Origin: Pseudomonadota bacterium
GTDB taxonomy: Bacteria; Desulfobacterota; Desulfobulbia; Desulfobulbales; Desulfobulbaceae
Length of the DNA stretch: 16,996 nt
Direction: 5' to 3'
Assembly: GCA_009778235.1 (NCBI GenBank)
Contig: WRKE01000303.1
Location: forward strand, 1-16,996
In this document: positions 1 to 8,653 of the stretch, piece after piece
Layout: the number at the start of each line of letters is the position of its first letter
Numbering within the stretch: the first letter of the stretch is position 1
Notes under the pieces: model-generated
Databases searched by the model: none
Told to the model about the DNA's origin: nothing
What the model saw: the letters and a program-made list of their open reading frames with translations, nothing else
Made by a program: the position numbers and the translations under genes

Positions 1-9
1 ACTCCGAGA

Positions 10-61
10 ATCTTTTGACCATGACGTTAATCACGGCCAACTTCTATCTGTCTCAAAAGAT
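10..61. repeat. 9-bp inverted repeat downstream of mogA
   Basis: ATCTTTTGA at 10-18 is matched by its exact reverse complement TCAAAAGAT at 53-61, with a 34-nt loop. It lies about 60 bp past the end of the minus-strand mogA gene. There is no T-run after either arm, so it does not look like an intrinsic terminator, and the long loop makes a simple hairpin weak. It could be a spaced operator for whatever lies left of the window, or chance. Nothing else is recognisable in bases 1-118. Confidence 0.2.
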
Positions 62-118
62 CGCGGGAGGAGCAGGGTGCGGCGAAATTTACCTCAACCC
101 AACGCAATCAACAACGCC

Positions 119-643
119 TTACTCGCCGCATGAGCCTATCTGAGCGCAATCAGATGCATTGCCCTGCAGTTTTTCCAATCCGTGCGCCAAGGCCGGCAGC
201 ACTGCCTCAAGATTTTCTTCCGCGGCCCTGCGGCTGCCGGGCAGATTGAGGATCAGACATTTCCCGCGAATACCGGCGATCCCGCGCGACCAGACCGCCT
301 GCACCGTTTTCCGCAGGCTGGCCATGCGCATGGCCTCGGCCAGCCCTGATATCTCCCGCTCAATCACTGCCCTGGTGGCCTCCGGAGTCCGGTCGCTGGG
401 GGACACGCCGGTGCCGCCGGTGGTGACGATCAAATCGAGCTTTTGCTCGTCGGCCCAGGTTTTCAGGGCCTGTTCGATCAACTCCTGCCGGTCGGGCAGG
501 AGTTGATATTCTGCCACCTCATACCCCGCGGTCCGCAGCATTTCCTGGATGCGGGGCCCGCTGGTGTCCTCGCGCTCACCGTGCGCCCCCTTGTCGCTCA
601 GGGTCAGGACACCGCAGCGGTACGCTCTGGGAAGAGCACTCAC
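119..643 (-). CDS. mogA: Molybdopterin adenylyltransferase (MogA/MoaB family)
   Basis: A 174-residue cytoplasmic protein of the MogA/MoaB family, which activates molybdopterin by adenylylation before molybdenum insertion. The N-terminal VLTLSDKGAHGEREDTSGP stretch (residues 12-30) is the family hallmark. TTGGTG (74-79) followed by SDRTPEAT (83-90) forms the binding loop, and LPGS (134-137) the C-terminal one. D51 and D84 sit where MogA has its two important aspartates (by motif position). The length is normal for a stand-alone enzyme. The start is GTG at 643, whose G is the last base of the upstream EF-G-like gene's TAG stop. The GGAGGAG of that gene's last codons serves as Shine-Dalgarno, so translation is probably coupled. 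MoaB and MogA are hard to separate by eye; the SDKG and GEREDTSG motifs favour MogA. Confidence 0.9.
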   Translation of the reverse strand: MSALPRAYRCGVLTLSDKGAHGEREDTSGPRIQEMLRTAGYEVAEYQLLPDRQELIEQALKTWADEQKLDLIVTTGGTGVSPSDRTPEATRAVIEREISGLAEAMRMASLRKTVQAVWSRGIAGIRGKCLILNLPGSRRAAEENLEAVLPALAHGLEKLQGNASDCAQIGSCGE

Positions 644-2706
644 TACTCCTCCGCCTGCTCCTTGTACTCGGCGATGATCTTCTCGGCGATCTGGGCTGGA
701 ACCTCTTCGTAATGCGAGAATTTGGTCAAAAAGGTGCCGCGTCCGCCGGTCATCGAGGTGAGATCAAGGGCGTAGAGCAAAACCTCGGATTGGGGCACGT
801 GGGCATTGATGACCTCGTATTTGTCGGTCGAGTCCATGCCGAGCACCCGGCCACGCCGACTGTTGAGATCGCCCATGACATCGCCGACAAAATCCTTGGG
901 CACCCGCACCTCCACCTCCATGATCGGTTCGAGCAAGACCGGGTTCGCCTGGACCACCCCTTTCTTGAAGGCCAGTGATCCCGCCACCTTGAACGCCATT
1001 TCCGAGGAGTCGACGGTGTGATAGGAGCCATCGATCAGGCTGACCTTGAGATCGACAAAGGGATAGCCGGCAATGACGCCGCGATCCATGGCCTCGAGGA
1101 TGCCCTTCTCCACTGCAGGACGGTATTGCTGGGGGATGACGCCGCCGACGATCTTGTCGAGAAATTGGAAATGGTCGCCCCGGGGCAAGGGCTCCATCTC
1201 GATGGTGCAGTCGCCAAACTGACCCCGGCCACCGGATTGTTTTTTGTGCTTGCCCTGGACCGTGACTTTGCCTTTCAGGGTTTCGCGGTACGGGATGCGA
1301 GGCGGCCGCAGCTCCATCTCCACCCCGAATTTGCGTTTGATCTTCTCGCCCACCACCTCAAGATGCACCTGGCCGACCCCGGAAATGAGGGTCTCGTGGG
1401 TTTGCTGCTCGCGGGTGAGCTTTAAGGTCAGGTCTTCGTCGAGCAGGCGGGTGATGGAGGAGAAGAGCTTCTCCTCGTCGCCCTTCTTGGCGCTGACCGC
1501 ATAGGCGATCACCTGGGGCAGCGGCGCGACCATCGGATAGATGATCTGATTGCCTTCGTCGCACAGGGTGTCGCCTGTGGTGGTCTCCTTGAGCTTGGCC
1601 ACTGCCACCACCATACCGGGCACGGCCTGTTCCACCGGCTTCTGCTCCTTGCCGGCCATGACGAAGAGCTGCCCAAACCGCTCGGAGGTGGACTTGGAGG
1701 CATTGTAGAAGGAGTCGCCCTTGAGGGTACCGGAAAAGACCCGGAAAATGGTCAGACGGCCGGCGAATGGATCGGCCATGGTCTTGAAGACCAGGGCTGA
1801 AAACGGCGCATTAGCGGTGCCGGGACGTTCGACCTCGACCTTGGCCTTGGGGTCGGTGCCGACCCGCACCGGGCGCTGGTCAGGCGAAGGCAAAAGGTTG
1901 ACGATGGCATCGAGCACCACGCTGGAACCCTTGTTCACAAAGGCGGCACAGGCGCAGACCGGGGCGAGCTTGGCCTCCTTGATGGCCTTGGCCAGGCCGG
2001 CTTTCAGCTCCTCTTCGCTCAAGGTGCCTTCTTCGAGGAATTTTTCGATCAGCTCGTCGTCGGTCTCGGCCACGCTCTCCATCAGGGCTTCGCGCATGGC
2101 CTCCGCCTCATCGGCCAGATCCGCTGGCACCGGCGCGATTTCGGCCTTGCCGTCGGCAAACAGCAGGGCCTTGTTGGCCATAATGTCAACCACACCCTTG
2201 AACTGATCCTCGGCGCCGATGGGCAGGTACAGCACCACCGGGTTAAGGCCGGTGGTCTGCTTGATGTTGTCGATCGTTTTCTGGAAATTGGCCCGCTCCC
2301 GATCCATTTTGGTGACGCAGATCAGACAAGGCAGGTTGTGTTCCTTGATCAGGTCAATGAATTTCTCGGTCTGCGGCCGCACGCCCATGACCGCGCCCAC
2401 GGTGAGGATGGCGCTGTCAGCCACCTGGGCGGCAAAGCGGGTCTCGTTGAAAAAGTTGTCATCACCGGGGGTATCGATGAGGTACACATCGTTTTTCTGC
2501 CAGGTCAGTTGACTGAAGGCCGTGCTGATCGTAATCTTGCGTTTGCTCTCCTCCGGCTCAAAGTCCATGGAAGAGGTGCCATCGTCCACCTTGCCCAATC
2601 GTTTGAGGGAACCGGCGGTGAACAGAAGGGCTTCGGCAAGAGAAGATTTACCGCTGTTGCCATGGCCAAGAAAAACCACATTCCTGATGTGCTGTACGTC
2701 CTGCAT
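643..2706 (-). CDS. Divergent elongation factor G paralogue (FusA2-like GTPase)
   Basis: A 687-residue translational GTPase with full EF-G architecture. The G domain has P-loop GHGNSGKS (14-21), switch I RKITI (56-60), G3 DTPGDDNF (78-85) and G4 TKMD (132-135). Domain II is about 300-390, domain III includes GVGQVHLEVVGEK (443-455), and domains IV-V run from about 470 to 670, with HKKQSGGRGQFGD (487-499) and TGGRGTFLTKF (653-663). These differ from canonical EF-G (AHIDAGKTT, RGITI, DTPGHVDF, NKMD). In particular the catalytic histidine after DTPG is aspartate here. It is therefore probably a second EF-G of the FusA2 type, whose role (ribosome-related, perhaps stress or recycling) is not settled. 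ATG at 2706 is chosen because GGAGG lies 5 nt upstream; an in-frame TTG at 2727 lacks this. It is followed by mogA with a 1-base overlap. Confidence 0.88.
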   Translation of the reverse strand: MQDVQHIRNVVFLGHGNSGKSSLAEALLFTAGSLKRLGKVDDGTSSMDFEPEESKRKITISTAFSQLTWQKNDVYLIDTPGDDNFFNETRFAAQVADSAILTVGAVMGVRPQTEKFIDLIKEHNLPCLICVTKMDRERANFQKTIDNIKQTTGLNPVVLYLPIGAEDQFKGVVDIMANKALLFADGKAEIAPVPADLADEAEAMREALMESVAETDDELIEKFLEEGTLSEEELKAGLAKAIKEAKLAPVCACAAFVNKGSSVVLDAIVNLLPSPDQRPVRVGTDPKAKVEVERPGTANAPFSALVFKTMADPFAGRLTIFRVFSGTLKGDSFYNASKSTSERFGQLFVMAGKEQKPVEQAVPGMVVAVAKLKETTTGDTLCDEGNQIIYPMVAPLPQVIAYAVSAKKGDEEKLFSSITRLLDEDLTLKLTREQQTHETLISGVGQVHLEVVGEKIKRKFGVEMELRPPRIPYRETLKGKVTVQGKHKKQSGGRGQFGDCTIEMEPLPRGDHFQFLDKIVGGVIPQQYRPAVEKGILEAMDRGVIAGYPFVDLKVSLIDGSYHTVDSSEMAFKVAGSLAFKKGVVQANPVLLEPIMEVEVRVPKDFVGDVMGDLNSRRGRVLGMDSTDKYEVINAHVPQSEVLLYALDLTSMTGGRGTFLTKFSHYEEVPAQIAEKIIAEYKEQAEE

Positions 2707-2740
2707 GAAGTCCTCCAGTAAATGCAACGGTTGTATCGGC

Positions 2741-2753
2741 GTTCACGGTGAAC
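2741..2753. promoter_or_regulatory. Perfect 13-bp palindrome upstream of the EF-G-like gene
   Basis: GTTCAC-G-GTGAAC is a perfect dyad around one central base, 34 bp upstream of the minus-strand start codon at 2706. It is in the 288-bp divergent gap between the EF-G-like gene and murJ, so it could be an operator for the former. No convincing -10/-35 pair was found in this gap on either strand, so the role is a guess. Confidence 0.3.
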
Positions 2754-2994
2754 CCGACCATTCTCGCAACCTGCCGTGAGAACAGCACCTTGAGCTCCGA
2801 AACGCAATATTACGGCTGACACGGTTTTATTGACGGACCACCGCGAGGTTGGCCCACCGCCGGCAAATTAAAGAAAAGCCCTCGCGCTTTCACGGCAGGC
2901 GTGGTAACCATCGGGACCGCGCAAACGAGCCCTTGTTATATTCGTATTAAGATTGCAAAGTCAAGCGATAACCTGCTGAAACACTGAACAAGCA

Positions 2995-4580
<1,586 letters not shown>

Positions 4581-4602
<22 letters not shown>

Positions 4603-5318
4603 AGGAGCCGCAACTGGGCGAGCAGGCTGACCACCGCTGTGTCGACATGGAGGATGCGGCTGCCCATGGTGAAGCCATAAAAGCCGCGGGCAAGGAATTG
4701 GCCGAGTTCGTAGTCGGACCAGCCGCCTTCGGGGCCGACCGCCAGCAGCAACCGCTGCCCGCGCTCGTCGGACAGCGGCAGATCGGCCATGACGCCGTCC
4801 GCGCTGGGGTGGGCGATCAGCCCCTGGCCGGCAAGGGTGGGCAGGATATCTTCGACAAAGGGTTTGAACTGCGGGTGGATGTGGACCTCGGGCAGCCAGG
4901 TGTCCATGGCCTGCTCCATACCTTCCAGGAGCAGGGCGCGAATCTTTTCCGGGGCCAGTACCGGACTGTGGAAGAAAGATTTCTCGACCCGTTGCGAGCG
5001 GATGAGATGAAAGCGCCGTACCCCCAGCACCGTGGCCTGCTTGAGGATCCGCTGAAGCATGATCGGCCGTGGCAGGGCCAGGATCAATTCAAGGTGCAGC
5101 CCGCATTCCGGCTCATGCGAAAGCTCGATTGCCAGCCGCACGGTTTCTCCCTCGATCGCCGCCACCCGGCCGTGGCCCACCATACCGCCGATCACCCCCA
5201 CCCGTACCGTATCGCCCGCCTCCACCTTGAGTACCCGCAGTAGATGCTCGGCCCGACGGCCGCCGATGATGACCATGTCCTGATCAAGCTCAGCCGGATC
5301 GAGCAGCAGCAGGTTCAA
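4581..5318 (-). CDS. rsmE: 16S rRNA (uracil-N3) methyltransferase RsmE
   Basis: A 245-residue SPOUT-superfamily methyltransferase that methylates U1498 of 16S rRNA using S-adenosylmethionine. An N-terminal PUA-like domain (HLLRVLKVEAGD, 25-36) precedes the trefoil-knot domain, with GPEGGWSDYE (195-204) and GSRILHVDTA (219-228), corresponding to the family's GPEGGFS and LGxRILRxETA. The EQ of the usual EQSGR motif is kept, but the next residues read AMDTW. The start is TTG at 5318: GAGGGGG lies just upstream and overlaps the stop of the PLP-decarboxylase gene, and the family N-terminus begins here. The longer frame upstream runs through that other gene and has no homologous look. Third gene of a probable lrp-decarboxylase-rsmE operon; 10 bp separate it from its neighbour. 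Confidence 0.9.
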
Positions 5319-5328
5319 GCAAGCCCCC

Positions 5329-6588
5329 TCACAGCCGCAGCACCTTTTCCGTAAACTGCAGGGTGGCGAAATAGTCCTCGGGGCGTTCCTCGCGGCGGAC
5401 GAGCCGCACAGTGCCATCCTGGCCCAAGAGCAACTCCTGGGGCCGAAGCCTGCCGTTGTAGTTGAACCCCATGGCATGCCCGTGGGCGCCGGAATCTTGA
5501 ATGATTACAATGTCGCCGTCGGCAATAACGGGCAACTCCCGCTGGACCGCGAACTTGTCGTTATTCTCGCACAACGAGCCCACCACGTCCACCACCTCGG
5601 TGCCGGCCGCGCCGTCCTTGCCCAGGACCTCGATATGGTGGTAAGCTCCATAGAGGGCCGGCCGCATCAGGGCCGACATGCAGGCGTCCACGCCGATATA
5701 GGTGCGATAGATGTCTTTGCGGTTGATGGCCCGGGTCACCAGAACCCCGTGCGGACCAGTCATATAGCGGCCGCTTTCCATGAACAGGGCCGGGCAGTAA
5801 CCGTTGCGGGCCTTGAAAGCGACGAACAGGGCGGTGATCTCCTCACCCATGGCCTTAATATTTAAGGGATCGATCCCTGGCTGGTAAGGGATGCCGAGCC
5901 CGCCGCCGATATTGATGAACTCGAAGTCAATGCCCAACTCGGCATGGATGGTCTCCACCAGTTCCAGCAACATGGCCGCGGTCTTAACCATGTAACTGTA
6001 GTCGATCTCGTTGGAGGCCAGCATGGTGTGCAGGCCGAACCGCCTCGCCCCTTTGGCCCGGACCTGCCGGTAGGCTTCGATGATCTGGTCATGGCTGACC
6101 CCGTACTTGGCCTCCTCCGGCTTGCCGATGATGGCGTTGCCCTGGCGGCGCGCGCCGGGGTTGTAGCGAAAGCAGATCAATTCCGGCATCTGCTCCACCT
6201 TGTCGACCAAGGTGAGGTCATCCAGGTTGAGGATGCAGCCGCCCTCGGCGGCGGCGGCCGAAAAATCCGCCGGACTGGTGTTGTTGGAGGTGAACATGAT
6301 TTCCTCCCCCCGTGCCCCCAGTTGGCGGGCCAGCATCAGCTCGGTGACCGAACTGCAATCAAAGCCGAAGCCCATGTCCCGCATCAGGGCCATCACCGCG
6401 GGGTTGGGCAGGGCCTTGACCGCGTAATACTCGCGGAACTCAACAATACCCGCGAAGGCCTCGGTAAGTCGGCGGCCGGTCTCGCGGATGCCTGCCTCGT
6501 CGTAGACATGGAAGGGGGTGCCATAGTGGGCGACGATGGTGGGAAGGTGCGGAAAAAGACGATCTTTGAAGGCTTGGGACATCGGCAT
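5329..6588 (-). CDS. PLP-dependent diaminopimelate decarboxylase-family enzyme (LysA-like)
   Basis: A 419-residue fold-type III (alanine-racemase-like) decarboxylase. K58 in EYYAVKALPNP is the predicted Schiff-base lysine. IGGGLGIPYQPG (227-238) is the glycine loop that binds PLP phosphate, ESGRYMTGP (271-279) follows, and GSLCENNDKF (337-346) holds the catalytic cysteine contributed across the dimer. C-terminal DSGAHGHAMGFNYNGRLRP (365-383) matches the GAYGxxMxxNYNxRPR element of LysA. The most likely reaction is meso-diaminopimelate to lysine plus CO2. GAHG in place of GAYG and CENND in place of CESxD place it in a LysA-like subgroup, so another amino-acid substrate is possible. ATG at 6588 has GAGGT 6 nt upstream; a second ATG at 6582 is less well placed. 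It lies 17 bp after the lrp-type gene and 10 bp before rsmE. Confidence 0.82.
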   Translation of the reverse strand: MPMSQAFKDRLFPHLPTIVAHYGTPFHVYDEAGIRETGRRLTEAFAGIVEFREYYAVKALPNPAVMALMRDMGFGFDCSSVTELMLARQLGARGEEIMFTSNNTSPADFSAAAAEGGCILNLDDLTLVDKVEQMPELICFRYNPGARRQGNAIIGKPEEAKYGVSHDQIIEAYRQVRAKGARRFGLHTMLASNEIDYSYMVKTAAMLLELVETIHAELGIDFEFINIGGGLGIPYQPGIDPLNIKAMGEEITALFVAFKARNGYCPALFMESGRYMTGPHGVLVTRAINRKDIYRTYIGVDACMSALMRPALYGAYHHIEVLGKDGAAGTEVVDVVGSLCENNDKFAVQRELPVIADGDIVIIQDSGAHGHAMGFNYNGRLRPQELLLGQDGTVRLVRREERPEDYFATLQFTEKVLRL

Positions 6589-6605
6589 GGGCGGACCTCG
6601 TGTGC

Positions 6606-7061
6606 TCAACCGCGGATGGGAATGCGCGCGGTTTCCTTGTAGGTATGGAGAACGGCCGCGGTCCTGGTGGACGCGACCTGCTTGATGACAGCTATTTTTT
6701 CCCGGATCAGGGCCGCCAGTTCGGTGGGGCCGTCCACCCGCACCTTGACCAGACAGCAATTCTCGCCGGCCTCATAGTGCATCTCCTGCACCTCGGGAAT
6801 GGCGGCCAGGGCCTCGCCGGTTTCCGGAAGGTCGCCCACCGAGCAGAAGCGGATTTCGATGAAGGCGATCTGGCGGCGGTTGAACTGGACGGGGTTGAGG
6901 CGCACCTCGTAGCCGTCGATACCCCTCTGGCGTTCCATTTTGCGGATGCGTTCCAGAACCGTCGAAGGCGCCATCTCCACCTGCCGGGCCACATCAATAT
7001 TGGGAATGCGGGCCTTATCCTGCAATATATTTAATATTTTCAGACTTATATCGTCAAGCAT
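6606..7061 (-). CDS. Lrp/AsnC-family transcriptional regulator
   Basis: A 151-residue protein with the standard Lrp/AsnC plan. The N-terminal winged helix-turn-helix (about 3-50) has LDDISLKILNILQDKARIP, then DVARQVEMAPSTVLERIRKME as the recognition region. It is followed by a RAM effector-binding and oligomerisation domain (about 60-145). Family members sense amino acids and often control amino-acid metabolism genes beside them. Only 17 bp separate it from the LysA-like gene, so it probably regulates its own operon in response to lysine or a related amino acid (inference). ATG 7061 begins the family-typical MLDD and has GGAGA 9 nt upstream. A longer in-frame extension to 7133 is rejected because it reads through T-rich leader sequence. 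The ligand cannot be told from sequence. Confidence 0.88.
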   Translation of the reverse strand: MLDDISLKILNILQDKARIPNIDVARQVEMAPSTVLERIRKMERQRGIDGYEVRLNPVQFNRRQIAFIEIRFCSVGDLPETGEALAAIPEVQEMHYEAGENCCLVKVRVDGPTELAALIREKIAVIKQVASTRTAAVLHTYKETARIPIRG

Positions 7062-7346
7062 CGGCCAAGGTCTCCGCAAAAAAACTAAAAAAACACTTAC
7101 CCCCGGAAAAACGCTATTCCCTTGCAAGAACAAAATTCACAAAATAGATCGGCATACAAAACATCATAGCATCATCAACCGGCTTAATCCACAATGACTC
7201 TCCAATGAGCACAAACATGCGAACATCTCCCCGTACTCATCCCAGCTCGAGCCGCCCAGGCGCTTCTCCTTGGACAGCAGGACAACATATTGGTATCAAC
7301 AACAAAAACAAAAAAGTGCGCCACCCCATTGAAGGATAACCTGTCG
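7062..7346. other. Divergent intergenic region between lrp-type gene and waaA
   Basis: A 285-bp gap between two divergently transcribed genes. The 7076-7170 part is much richer in A/T than its surroundings, with two seven-base A-tracts at about 7078-7095 on the plus strand, just before the regulator's Shine-Dalgarno. AT-rich flexible DNA is typical of Lrp-family binding, so autoregulation is plausible, but I could not pick out a convincing operator. No RNA gene or convincing small protein was seen. The only promoter candidate I would mention is the weak one at 7270-7299. Confidence 0.45.
7270..7299 (+). promoter_or_regulatory. Weak candidate sigma70 promoter for waaA-comEC
   Basis: TTGGAC (7270-7275), an 18-nt spacer and TATCAA (7294-7299) would start transcription near 7306, giving a leader of about 40 nt before the waaA ATG at 7347. 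Both hexamers have two mismatches from consensus, so this is only a candidate. Confidence 0.3.
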
Positions 7347-8648
7347 ATGTTGCAGCTCTACTCCTGTCTCACCACGCTCCTGACCCTGGCCTTGTTGCCG
7401 GTTTTCATCCCCCTGGCCTGGCGGAAGAAATATCGCGGCCGGATCGGCAAAAGGTTGGGATGGGGTTTGGCCGCGCAAATAAAAGAACTTCCCCCGGCTG
7501 GCGGCCCAACCTTGTGGATCCATGCCCTCTCGGTGGGCGAAGTCACCTCTGCGACACCCCTGGTGCATGGCCTGCGGATCGCTTATCCCCAGGCGCGGAT
7601 TCTCTTTTCCGTCACCACCAGGGCCGGGGAGGAAGTGGCCCGCAAGCTGCTCACCCCCCACGTCGATCTCATCTTGGCCGCACCGGTGGACCTGGGCTGG
7701 GTGGCACCCTATTTCCTCCAGGTGATCCGGCCTGAGCTCTTCCTGCTGGTGGAAACCGATTTCTGGTGGCACTGGCTCCGGCGCCTCCGTTGCTGGCAAA
7801 TCCCCGCAGTCCTGGTCAATGGCCGAATCTCGGCGGCCTCCATGACCCGTTACCGCCGGTTTTCCCGTTTCTTTTTGCCGATGTTTCGTTCGTTTTCCCT
7901 GCTGGCCATGCAGACCGCCGTTGATGCGGACCAGATGGTCACCTTGGGGGTTGCGCGGGATAAGGTTGTTACCCTAGGCAATCTCAAGTTCGACACCAGC
8001 CTGTTGAGCGGGGCAACGATCAACCATGGGGCCCTTGCCATCCAGAAGGAACAACACGGATTTTCAGTGGCTCCGCTGCTCTGGGTGTGCGGTTCGACCC
8101 ATCGCGGCGAGGAGGCCATCCTTTTTAAGGTCTACCGGCAACTGCTGGCCCAAATCGACGATCTCCAACTGGTGCTGGCACCGCGCAACGTCGAGCGAGC
8201 CGAAGAAATCGTCGAACTCGCCAGCCAATACGGCCTGACCTGCCGCCGCTGGAGCCTTGAGCACCAGGACCGGGGACCACTGCTCATCCTCGACACCATC
8301 GGCGAGTTGGCCGGGTGCTATGCCATGGCCGACGTGGCCTTTGTCGGCGGCAGCCTGGTTGCCGCGGGCGGTCACAATCCGATTGAGCCGGCCGCGACCG
8401 CAGTGCCCGTCCTTTTCGGCCCGCACATGGAGGATTTTGCCGAGATCGCCGCGGAACTGATCTGTTGCGGCGGCGCCAACCAAGTCGACTCGGACCACAG
8501 CCTGTACAACCAGATGCTCTGTCTCCTCGTTGACCGCGAGTTGCGGCGTTCGATGTCCGAAGCGGCTCGGGCCTGTGTTTTAGCCAACCGGGGCGTGGTC
8601 CGCAACCATCTGGAAGCCATCGCCCCCCTGCTGTCCAGGATCTCCTGA
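7347..8648 (+). CDS. waaA: 3-deoxy-D-manno-octulosonic acid (Kdo) transferase
   Basis: A 433-residue GT-B glycosyltransferase (family GT30) that transfers Kdo from CMP-Kdo to lipid IVA at the cytoplasmic face of the inner membrane. A single N-terminal hydrophobic anchor (about 5-24) is followed by KYRGRIGKRLGWG (28-40), typical of the family. WIHALSVGEV (57-66) carries the presumed catalytic glutamate E65; VETDFWW (135-141) corresponds to the usual TETELWP; GGSLVAAGGHNPIEPAA (334-350) is the sugar-nucleotide site. ATG 7347 is preferred because GAAGGAT lies 9 nt upstream and the family begins at this hydrophobic segment. An upstream in-frame TTG at 7290 has no such support. Whether one or two Kdo residues are added cannot be seen. 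comEC starts 5 bp downstream. Confidence 0.93.
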   Translation: MLQLYSCLTTLLTLALLPVFIPLAWRKKYRGRIGKRLGWGLAAQIKELPPAGGPTLWIHALSVGEVTSATPLVHGLRIAYPQARILFSVTTRAGEEVARKLLTPHVDLILAAPVDLGWVAPYFLQVIRPELFLLVETDFWWHWLRRLRCWQIPAVLVNGRISAASMTRYRRFSRFFLPMFRSFSLLAMQTAVDADQMVTLGVARDKVVTLGNLKFDTSLLSGATINHGALAIQKEQHGFSVAPLLWVCGSTHRGEEAILFKVYRQLLAQIDDLQLVLAPRNVERAEEIVELASQYGLTCRRWSLEHQDRGPLLILDTIGELAGCYAMADVAFVGGSLVAAGGHNPIEPAATAVPVLFGPHMEDFAEIAAELICCGGANQVDSDHSLYNQMLCLLVDRELRRSMSEAARACVLANRGVVRNHLEAIAPLLSRIS

Positions 8649-8653
8649 TCCTC

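Noticed and set aside
7173..7295. Short minus-strand open stretch with a protein-like look (contains KEKRLGGSSWDEYGEMF) in the lrp-waaA gap.
   Set aside because: About 43 codons with no usable start codon before the protein-like part, no Shine-Dalgarno and no recognised family. It may be a gene remnant but cannot be supported.
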